NCBI GenBank assembly: GCA_964586145.1
Contig: CAZPHH010000120.1
Coordinates: forward strand, 1-11,475
Length of the DNA: 11,475 nucleotides
Origin: JAFGJQ01 sp964586145
Lineage (GTDB): Bacteria; Planctomycetota; Phycisphaerae; UBA1845
Reading direction: 5' to 3'
This document shows positions 6,176 through 11,475 of the stretch, in pieces. The first letter of the stretch is position 1; each line of letters opens with the position of its first letter. Under the pieces are notes generated by a model, which was not told where the DNA came from, did no database searches, and saw only the letters and a list, made by a program, of their open reading frames with translations. A program made the translations under genes and the position numbers.

Positions 6176-7438
6176 ATGGGCCGTTCGAGGGGGCTTCGCG
6201 TCCGTCTGCAGCGCAGGACCGGTACCGGGGGTGGGCCCTGCAGGCCGCAGTCGGGGATACCCCCTGTCGGTGTTTCGGAGAGCATCCGGGGTTTGTTCGC
6301 GTCGACTTTTCATTTGCAGATCGGTGCCGGCTGGCTCACGGACAGCTTGGTTCGTAACTGGGCCCTGCTGAGCATCTTCTGCACGGTTGCCCTGCTGATC
6401 GTGGTTCCCGCGGTCGTGCTGCGGCGCTACGTCAACCTCATCATCAACATCTTTGACGACACGCCGCCGCCGCTGTCCATGGACCTGCGGGACTACGACC
6501 GGTTGGAGGGCAAGGCCGTGGTCTTCCGCGCGTTCGACGGACACGCGCTGCAGGGCATGCTGTTGCACGGCAATCCGGACCAGGCCCGGAAAGGAATAAT
6601 CGTCTTTGCCCATGAATACGGAAGCAACGCGTACAGTTGTTCCCGCTACTGTCGTCCGCTGCTGGCGGCGGGCTATGACGTATTCACCTTCGATTTCCGC
6701 GGACACGGGCAGTCCGGAGGCGAGGAGGGGTACAAGCCCCGCCAATGGGCCAGTGACCGCGAGCTGGCCGACATGTTGGGCGCGATCGCGTTTGTGGAGG
6801 ACTACCTGGAGCGGCATGACTACCCGCGGGAGATCGGCCTTTTCGGGATTTCCCGGGGCGGTGCGGCCGCCATCCTGGCGTCCGTGGACGTGGGAAGCGT
6901 GAAGGCCATTCTGACAGACGGTGCGTTCAGCAGCGACAGCACGCTGGAGTACCTCATGCAGCGGTGGGTCAGCATCTTCGCGAAGGTGCGGCTGATCTAC
7001 GAGAACCACCCACCGGCCTTCTGGAGATTTCTCCGCTGGTTGACCTTCCGGGAGTGCCGTCGCCGTTTCAACTGCCGCTATCCGTCGGTTCGAAAGGCCA
7101 TCGGCCGAATTCCCGCCACGCCGATCTTTTTCATCCACGGGCAGCGCGACAGCTACATCCCGGTGGCGCAATCGCAGTTGCTGTATGAGCGGGCGGGGGA
7201 GAAGAGGTACCTGTGGATCGTTCCCCAGGCCAAGCACAACCAGTGCGTGATCCAGGCCCCGCAGGAGTACGCCCGCCGGACGGTCCGGTTCTTTGACGAG
7301 CACCTGTTCGGGCAGGTCGATGCCGATGAATCACTGCCGCAGGCGGGTCTGAGCGATCTGACGCAGCCCGTGGCGGATCTCCCGACTCCCGCTCGCCGCC
7401 GTTTCACCCGCCTGACACGCCGCCGCGCACGACGTTAG
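6176..7438 (+). CDS. Membrane-anchored alpha/beta hydrolase
   Basis: An alpha/beta-fold hydrolase, probably an esterase or peptidase-like enzyme; the substrate cannot be read from sequence. In the 420-residue reading there is one membrane segment (about 62-82, WALLSIFCTVALLIVVPAVVL), an oxyanion-region FAHEYGSN (144-151), DFRGHGQSGG (173-182), the nucleophile elbow GISRGG with Ser226, the acid Asp325 in HGQRDSYIP, and His354 in AKHNQC. All three catalytic residues are present. The C-terminus is an unusual basic tail (R407-R420, ten of 14 residues Arg). The start is uncertain: ATG 6176 lacks a Shine-Dalgarno and residues 1-39 are Arg/Gly/Pro-rich like non-coding sequence. TTG at 6293 (with GGAG at 6277-6280) would begin 21 residues before the membrane segment and may be the true start. 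The gene follows the coiled-coil gene on the same strand. Confidence 0.9.
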   Translation: MGRSRGLRVRLQRRTGTGGGPCRPQSGIPPVGVSESIRGLFASTFHLQIGAGWLTDSLVRNWALLSIFCTVALLIVVPAVVLRRYVNLIINIFDDTPPPLSMDLRDYDRLEGKAVVFRAFDGHALQGMLLHGNPDQARKGIIVFAHEYGSNAYSCSRYCRPLLAAGYDVFTFDFRGHGQSGGEEGYKPRQWASDRELADMLGAIAFVEDYLERHDYPREIGLFGISRGGAAAILASVDVGSVKAILTDGAFSSDSTLEYLMQRWVSIFAKVRLIYENHPPAFWRFLRWLTFRECRRRFNCRYPSVRKAIGRIPATPIFFIHGQRDSYIPVAQSQLLYERAGEKRYLWIVPQAKHNQCVIQAPQEYARRTVRFFDEHLFGQVDADESLPQAGLSDLTQPVADLPTPARRRFTRLTRRRARR

Positions 7439-7460
7439 CCGCGCGCCTGTGATCGCGCGG
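7439..7460 (+). terminator. Hairpin directly after the hydrolase stop codon
   Basis: CCGCGCG (7439-7445) and CGCGCGG (7454-7460) form a perfect 7-bp stem with an 8-nt loop, starting on the base after the TAG. It lies in the 101-nt gap between convergent genes. No T-run follows. A second symmetrical element, GGGG-TCA-CCCC (7513-7523), sits downstream of the opposing gene's stop, so both ends of the gap carry hairpins. Confidence 0.4.
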
Positions 7461-7539
7461 GCTTCGCCGTTTGGACTCCCATTCGAATCACGGAGGCACC
7501 ACCGCCCCGGAGGGGGTCACCCCGCAACCGGCAGAGGCG

Positions 7540-8646
7540 TTACTCCTTCTTCGCGTCCTTCTCCGCCTCTGCCGCCGGTTGAGTCGTCGGCACAGGCTTG
7601 TCCGCCGCCGCGGGCGCCGTGGTGGGGGGAGGCGACGCCGACTCGGCGACCGGTTCATCGGGGAAGCCCGGTCGATTCTTCCAACGGAATTCCTTGATCT
7701 TCTCCGCGTACTTCTGCTTCTGGGCCAGTCGTGGGATCGTGTCCAGCCGAGTCTTCAACTCCTCAAAGAGCTGAACCTTGTACTGGCTGGCCTGGCGCTT
7801 CTCGGCCATGGCGGCATCCAGCTTTTTCACGTCCTTCGCCCGGCGGGCTGCCTGGATTTTCTCTTCCACGGCCTTCAGCTCGGCTGCGTGGCTCTTCTCG
7901 TAGGCGGACGCCCGTTCCTTCAACTCCTTCAGGATGGACCTGGCCGCGTTGATCTGGCCCTCCTCCAACTCGTAGTCGTCGATGAAAGCCTGTACGTACC
8001 CGTCCCACCATTCCAGACTGGTCCCCAGCACCTTCGCCGTGGGGATCTCCGTCGGCTTCGGCTGTCTGGGGTTCACCGGCGGGGTGTCCGGGCGTTCCTC
8101 CGGGAAGATTCCCTGCTCGTTCCCGACCTTGCCGCTCGCCCAGCCGGCGAACCGACCGTCCATGTCCTGGAAGGTCTTCTCCATCTCCTTGCGATCGTAG
8201 TCGTGCAGCTTCTTCTGCTCGTCGCTCAGAATGTCACGCCACTCGGAGTTGGCCGCCAGAATCTCCTTCTGCGCCTCCTCGAAGATCGGCCGGATCGCCC
8301 GGCCCAGGCGCTGCGCGGTGCGCGCATCCATCTTCCGGTTCGGGTTCTGATACCGCATCATGTCCCGCAGCACGGGCCAGATCTGGTCCTCGTTGTCCCG
8401 CAGAAACGCGTTCACCCGCTTGGCCATCATGTCACGGGTGAAGGCCGTCTGTTCCGGGTTCAGGTTGTAGCGCCGAGCCACGTTCTCCGCGGCCTGGCGG
8501 ATCATGTCATCCACGGGCCAGGACCGGTACACGAACTCCCGGGCTTTCTCCGCGTCATTGTTGCCTTCGCTCTGCGCGCCGGCCGGCACCACCATCACCG
8601 CCATCCCGGCCACCACGCCCAACACCGTCCAAATACGCATGGTCAT
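7540..8646 (-). CDS. Exported helical protein of unknown function
   Basis: A 368-residue protein with a clear signal peptide: M-T-M-R, a hydrophobic core (about 5-20) and a likely cleavage after P-A-G-A (residue 24, before QSEG). The mature part is mostly charged helix. Three segments, LNPEQTAFTRDMM (62-74), LSDEQKKLHDYD (140-151) and LEEGQINAARSIL (227-239), recall the L-T-x-x-Q helices of Spy/CpxP-type periplasmic proteins, but similarity is too short to assign the family. A proline-rich linker (181-202) divides two helical halves, and the end is a Pro/Thr/Ala-rich tail (338-361). The start at 8646 puts the signal peptide at the N-terminus and has AAGGAG 11 nt upstream; the open frame reaching back to 8922 overlaps the TPR gene and is spurious. 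It lies downstream of the TPR gene on the same strand, 163 nt away. Confidence 0.85.
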   Translation of the reverse strand: MTMRIWTVLGVVAGMAVMVVPAGAQSEGNNDAEKAREFVYRSWPVDDMIRQAAENVARRYNLNPEQTAFTRDMMAKRVNAFLRDNEDQIWPVLRDMMRYQNPNRKMDARTAQRLGRAIRPIFEEAQKEILAANSEWRDILSDEQKKLHDYDRKEMEKTFQDMDGRFAGWASGKVGNEQGIFPEERPDTPPVNPRQPKPTEIPTAKVLGTSLEWWDGYVQAFIDDYELEEGQINAARSILKELKERASAYEKSHAAELKAVEEKIQAARRAKDVKKLDAAMAEKRQASQYKVQLFEELKTRLDTIPRLAQKQKYAEKIKEFRWKNRPGFPDEPVAESASPPPTTAPAAADKPVPTTQPAAEAEKDAKKE

Positions 8647-8703
8647 CGTTGTCGCTACTCCTTTTGCGAGCCAGGGGGTGCGTAGACACCCACCATCGGC
8701 CTC

Positions 8704-8747
8704 ATTGTACGGGTCAGGTACTGTCCGGGTTGCATGTTTTTTGTCAA
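8704..8747 (-). promoter_or_regulatory. Promoter-like elements upstream of the exported protein gene
   Basis: On the minus strand a perfect TTGACA (8747-8742) is followed by an A-rich stretch, unusual in this GC-rich region, and further down by TACAAT (8709-8704), five of six to the -10 consensus. They are 32 nt apart, too far to be one promoter. TACAAT could act with an atypical -35, or TTGACA with a poor -10 (ACAGTA at 17 nt). A promoter in this gap is likely; its exact form is not clear. Confidence 0.3.
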
Positions 8748-8786
8748 GTGGGAGCGGAAGAACCGGCCGGGAACCCGCAGCCACAG

Positions 8787-8805
8787 CCCCGGAGGAGATC
8801 CGGGG
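8787..8805 (-). terminator. Hairpin just after the TPR gene stop codon
   Basis: CCCCGGA (8787-8793) and TCCGGGG (8799-8805) form a perfect 7-bp stem with a 5-nt loop. It begins 4 nt past the TGA of the minus-strand TPR gene. No T-tract follows on the minus strand, so it may be a 3'-end hairpin or a Rho-assisted terminator rather than a classical intrinsic one. Confidence 0.4.
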
Positions 8806-8809
8806 GGGG

Positions 8810-10150
8810 TCAGCGGGGACGGCCGGGGCGGAAGCAGTCGAGGAGGCGATGCATAGTTTTCCGCATACGTTTGCGCCAGAGGCGGCTTCGCAGTTGGGAC
8901 AGGGCGCTGTGATCCGGTTCAATGGCCAGCGCCTTGTCCAGCAGGGCGCGGGCCTCCGACCACCGCCCCAGCTCCACGCAGGCCAGGGCCGCCCGGTGCA
9001 TGGCCATCACGTAGTCGGGCTTGAGTTCGATGGCCTGCTGGCATTGGGCGAGTCCGGCGTCGCATTTGCCCTGCATGAAGTAGCATACGCCCAAGTGGTG
9101 GTGGGCGTACGCGGAGTTCGCGTCGTGGGCAATGACCTGGCGGAACATCCACTCGGCCTGCTCGGGCTTGCCGAGCTGGAGCAGGCAGTTGCCCATGGCC
9201 ATGGTCGCCACGGGGCTGTTCGAATCGGCCTTCAGGGCCAGGGCCAGCTCCGTGCGGGCCTCCTCGTACCGCCCCTGCAGGAGGTACATCTGGCCCATTT
9301 GCAGGGCCAGGTCCGGGTATTGCGGTTCGAGCTCTCGTGCCTTCTCGAGCCAGGGCTCGGCCTGTTTGGGCTGGCCGCAGCGCAGGAGAAGCTCGCCCGC
9401 GGCGAAATGCGCTGCCACGTTCGTGGGCTCCAGCTCGGTAACCTGGGTAAATTTGCCGAGGGCCTGCGTGAAGTTCTGGGCCTGGACTTCCAGCTCGCCC
9501 AGCTCCAGGAGGACCTCAATGTCCCCCGGATCCTCGCGAAGCTCGGTCAGGTAATACGAGCGGGCTTCGTCCAGTTGGCCCTTGGCCCGGCAGGCCCGGC
9601 CGATCCGCTGGTTCACGCCAGGGAAATCCGGGGCCAGCTCCAGAACGCGTCGCCAGCAGTAGACGGCCCGGTCATACTCACCCCGCATGGCCAGGGAAGC
9701 GCCCATGTGGAAAAACGCGTAGGGTGACTCATCGTCGATCTGCTGGGCGAGGTAGAACATCTCCTCGGCCCGCTGATGCTCGCCCAGCTCGGCGTACATC
9801 ATGATCTGGTGCGCGTAGGCCTGCTCGCAGTCGGGCTGGCGCCTGGCCAGGTCCGACAGAACCGCCAGCCCCTCGGTGAAGCGGCCGACGCGGGCGAGGT
9901 CGATGCCCAGGGAGATGGCCAGCTCGGGCTCTTCCGGCTCTAAGTCCAGAGCGTTCTGGTACGCGGTGATGGCGTCCTCGAATCGCTCCAACTGGTCGAG
10001 CAGGAACCCGCGGTGCGCGTGCCACAGCGGATTGTGGGGGTTGATCTGGAGCGCGGCATCCACCTCCACCAGTGCGTCTTCCCACTGCCGGGATTCCGAC
10101 AACTGCTGGGCCCGTTCGATCCGCTGCTCTGCGTCGTACCAGTCGTTCAT
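8810..10150 (-). CDS. Tetratricopeptide-repeat protein with twelve contiguous repeats
   Basis: A 446-residue protein made almost entirely of TPR units. From residue 7 to 414 there are twelve consecutive 34-residue repeats with no insertion, most showing the small/large hydrophobic pattern (for example G-x-x-L, then Y/F-x-x-A near position 20, and a P at position 32). TPR solenoids bind other proteins, so a scaffold or adaptor role is likely; the partner is unknown. There is no signal peptide or membrane segment, so it should be cytoplasmic. The last 32 residues are strongly basic (RSRLWRKRMRKTMHRLL). I start at the ATG at 10150, which gives an N-terminus (MNDWYDAEQRIE) leading straight into repeat 1. 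The 50 extra upstream residues of the open frame are Gly/Pro/His-rich and overlap the promoter region. GAGG lies 3 nt before this ATG, a weak site. It is divergent from the YchF-like gene. Confidence 0.93.
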   Translation of the reverse strand: MNDWYDAEQRIERAQQLSESRQWEDALVEVDAALQINPHNPLWHAHRGFLLDQLERFEDAITAYQNALDLEPEEPELAISLGIDLARVGRFTEGLAVLSDLARRQPDCEQAYAHQIMMYAELGEHQRAEEMFYLAQQIDDESPYAFFHMGASLAMRGEYDRAVYCWRRVLELAPDFPGVNQRIGRACRAKGQLDEARSYYLTELREDPGDIEVLLELGELEVQAQNFTQALGKFTQVTELEPTNVAAHFAAGELLLRCGQPKQAEPWLEKARELEPQYPDLALQMGQMYLLQGRYEEARTELALALKADSNSPVATMAMGNCLLQLGKPEQAEWMFRQVIAHDANSAYAHHHLGVCYFMQGKCDAGLAQCQQAIELKPDYVMAMHRAALACVELGRWSEARALLDKALAIEPDHSALSQLRSRLWRKRMRKTMHRLLDCFRPGRPR

Positions 10151-10198
10151 AGGCCTCGCACCGTGCGGGGGGCGGCCGTACCCGACGGCCCCACCTGA

Positions 10199-10227
10199 AT
10201 AGTATCGGCCGCAGGCCGTCCAAACAA
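10199..10227 (-). promoter_or_regulatory. Candidate promoter of the TPR gene with a palindrome in the spacer
   Basis: On the minus strand TTGTTT (10227-10222) and TACTAT (10204-10199) are 17 nt apart. The -10 matches consensus at four positions, the -35 only at the TTG. The spacer contains CGGCC-gca-GGCCG (10206-10218), a perfect 5-bp inverted repeat. The predicted start near 10192 leaves a leader of about 42 nt. Confidence 0.35.
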
Positions 10228-10312
10228 CCGGCCGGACCTGTCGGTTCGCGGAATTGGCGGCGTGCGGGTGAGCGCTTGCGGAAGCGACCGGCGTCAGCAC
10301 ACATGCGTTGCC

Positions 10313-10340
10313 TTGACCGGGGGACGGGGCCGCCTACAAT
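10313..10340 (+). promoter_or_regulatory. Candidate promoter of the YchF-like gene
   Basis: TTGACC (10313-10318) and TACAAT (10335-10340) are separated by 16 nt, each matching the sigma-70 consensus at five of six positions. Transcription would start near 10347, giving a leader of about 19 nt before the ATG at 10366. This is the best -10/-35 pair in the window. Confidence 0.55.
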
Positions 10341-10365
10341 CGCCCGGCCAGGGATTCAGAACACC

Positions 10366-11430
10366 ATGAACTGTGCGATCATTGGGCTGCCCCAATCGGG
10401 AAAAAGCACGCTTTTTGCCGCCGCAACCGGGCTGGCGCCCGCGCCGGGCCAGATGCCGCAGGTCAGGCGGGCGGCCGTCCCCGTGCCCGACTGCCGGCTG
10501 AAGCCGCTGGCGAAGGTCTTTGCCTCCAAGAAGATCACCCACGCGAACATCGAGTTTACCGACTTTCCGGGGTTCTCTCTGGCGGATGCACACGGGCGGG
10601 ACCAGTTCCGCAGGTATCTCCCGGACATCCGCAGCACGGACTGCCTGGTTGTCGTGGTTCGAGCCTTTGAGAGCGACGAGGTGCCGACTTATCGCAATCG
10701 GGTGGACCCCTCGGCCGACCTGGATGACGTCTGGGAGGAGTTGGTGTTCGGCGACCTGGAGACGGTGACCCACCGCGTCGAGAAGCTGGAGGCGGGGCTG
10801 AAGAAGCCCACCCGGCACGACGATGAGAAGCGAGAACTGGCGGTACTTCAGCGTTGCCAGGAGGCACTCGAGAACGAGCGACCGATTTCCACCGTGCTGG
10901 ATGAGATCACGGATGCGGCGGGGCTGCTGAGCCACTTCCCTTTCCTTACGGAAAAGCCGCTCATCGTCGTCTATAACGTGTCGGAAGATCGCGCGGCGGA
11001 CGTCGATCCGCCGGCGCCCGCACACGCCCGGGCGGTCGTCAGTCTGTGCGCGGAACTGGAGGCGGAGATGGCCCGGTTGGAGGAGGCGGACCGAGCAGCC
11101 TTCCTGGCGGACCTCGGCCTGGAGGCCCCGGCGCGGGAGCGACTGATCCACGCCTGCCACGACGCGCTGGGATACATTACGTTCCTGACGGCCGGTCCCA
11201 CCGAGGCCCGCGCGTGGAGCATCCCGAAGGGCTTCACCGCGGTGGAGGCGGCCGGACGAATCCACACCGACCTGGCTCGCGGGTTCATCCGGGCGGAGAC
11301 GGTCGCGTTCGACGATCTGCTGGCCATCGGCGACTACAAAGCGGCCAAGGCGGCCGGGAAAGTGCGTCAGGAAGGCAAGACGTACGTCGTGCAGGAGGGG
11401 GATGTGATTCTGATCCGGTTCAATGTGTGA
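10366..11430 (+). CDS. YchF/OLA1-family P-loop ATPase (Obg-like), divergent in the switch regions
   Basis: YchF proteins are ribosome-associated P-loop nucleotidases that usually prefer ATP. This 354-residue protein (family about 363) has a P-loop GLPQSGKST (7-15, usually GLPNVGKST), DFPGF at the switch II position (66-70, usually DIAGL), and the family's G4-region N204-V-S-E. The C-terminal TGS/DUF933 domain (about 269-354) is the best-kept part: ITFLTAGPTEARAW, GRIHTDLARGFIRAET, and the ending EGDVILIRFNV. Switch I is shortened (the usual NYPFxTIEPN-type stretch is absent) and so is the KGEGLGN-type loop after switch II. It could therefore be a paralogue and not the housekeeping YchF, so no symbol is given. 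I use the ATG at 10366 because the P-loop must lie near the N-terminus; the open frame from 10276 overlaps the promoter. There is only a weak GGGA upstream. Confidence 0.92.
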   Translation: MNCAIIGLPQSGKSTLFAAATGLAPAPGQMPQVRRAAVPVPDCRLKPLAKVFASKKITHANIEFTDFPGFSLADAHGRDQFRRYLPDIRSTDCLVVVVRAFESDEVPTYRNRVDPSADLDDVWEELVFGDLETVTHRVEKLEAGLKKPTRHDDEKRELAVLQRCQEALENERPISTVLDEITDAAGLLSHFPFLTEKPLIVVYNVSEDRAADVDPPAPAHARAVVSLCAELEAEMARLEEADRAAFLADLGLEAPARERLIHACHDALGYITFLTAGPTEARAWSIPKGFTAVEAAGRIHTDLARGFIRAETVAFDDLLAIGDYKAAKAAGKVRQEGKTYVVQEGDVILIRFNV

Positions 11431-11475
11431 GGGATCGAGGGATCGAGGGATCAAGGGATCGAGGGATCAAGGGAT
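11431..11475 (+). repeat. 8-bp tandem repeat GGGATCRA, continuing past the window
   Basis: Right after the TGA stop of the YchF-like gene, the unit GGGATC(G/A)A occurs five full times plus a partial copy. The order of the variable base is G, G, A, G, A. The array has no other mismatch and runs off the edge, so its length is unknown. It is a simple minisatellite-like repeat. Confidence 0.95.

Noticed and set aside
5053..7303. Minus-strand frames of 410 and 484 residues opposite the coiled-coil and hydrolase genes
   Set aside because: Arg/Gly/Pro/His-rich composition, no domain signature, and fully antisense to genes with clear domains.
7471..9727. Plus-strand frames of 404 and 407 residues opposite the exported and TPR genes
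   Set aside because: Shadows of real minus-strand genes; the Leu/Arg/His-rich look is the antisense of helical, Glu/Gln-rich proteins.
10294..11454. Minus-strand 386-residue frame opposite the YchF-like gene
   Set aside because: Antisense to a certain gene, and its start lies in the tandem repeat.
1..11475. A defence, toxin-antitoxin, CRISPR or mobile element system
   Set aside because: No nuclease, transposase, integrase, toxin or spacer-repeat pattern is visible; all genes fit ordinary chromosomal functions.

Overview
The window is high-GC DNA (about 65% by eye) with eight protein-coding genes. Seven are complete and one (trpE) runs off the left edge. There is no tRNA, rRNA, insertion sequence, integrase or CRISPR array. 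The gene set suggests a planctomycete-type bacterium, most likely from the Phycisphaerae side of that phylum. It has an McsA/McsB arginine-kinase pair with planctomycete-like details, a long pure-TPR protein, an exported helical protein with a Pro/Thr/Ala tail, and a membrane-anchored coiled-coil protein whose C-terminal half resembles proteins common in that group. The assignment is inference from protein character; no marker gene is present.

Layout. 1-1376 (minus): trpE, anthranilate synthase component I, with a promoter-like element placed so that the transcript could be leaderless. 1477-1902 (plus, divergent): a 6-pyruvoyltetrahydropterin synthase/QueD-fold protein that keeps the zinc ligands but lacks the usual catalytic Cys and Asp-His. 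2097-3645 (plus): mcsA and mcsB, overlapping by 14 nt, the protein-arginine phosphorylation module. 3646-3966: a 321-nt non-coding stretch rich in inverted repeats, followed by a strong ribosome-binding site and a small tail-anchored membrane protein (3967-4386). 4387-4701: a second non-coding stretch with a hairpin, a candidate sigma-70-type promoter and a perfect 7-bp inverted repeat. 4702-7438 (plus): a membrane-anchored coiled-coil protein with a BRCT-like C-terminus, then a membrane-anchored alpha/beta hydrolase, probably one transcription unit. 7540-8646 and 8810-10150 (both minus): an exported helical protein and a twelve-repeat TPR protein. 10366-11430 (plus): a YchF/OLA1-family P-loop protein with shortened switch regions. 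11431-11475: an 8-bp tandem repeat running off the right edge.

The genes do not form one obvious pathway. McsA and McsB act together: McsA activates McsB, which phosphorylates arginines on proteins. The two envelope proteins at 4702-7438 may be co-expressed. The rest look like ordinary chromosomal genes with short intergenic regions. I found no defence or mobile system. The points most worth a second look are the altered active site of the PTPS-like protein, the structured region upstream of the tail-anchored protein, the altered phosphoarginine-sensor motif in McsB, the membrane-tethered BRCT-like domain, the reduced switch regions of the YchF-like protein, and the terminal 8-bp repeat.
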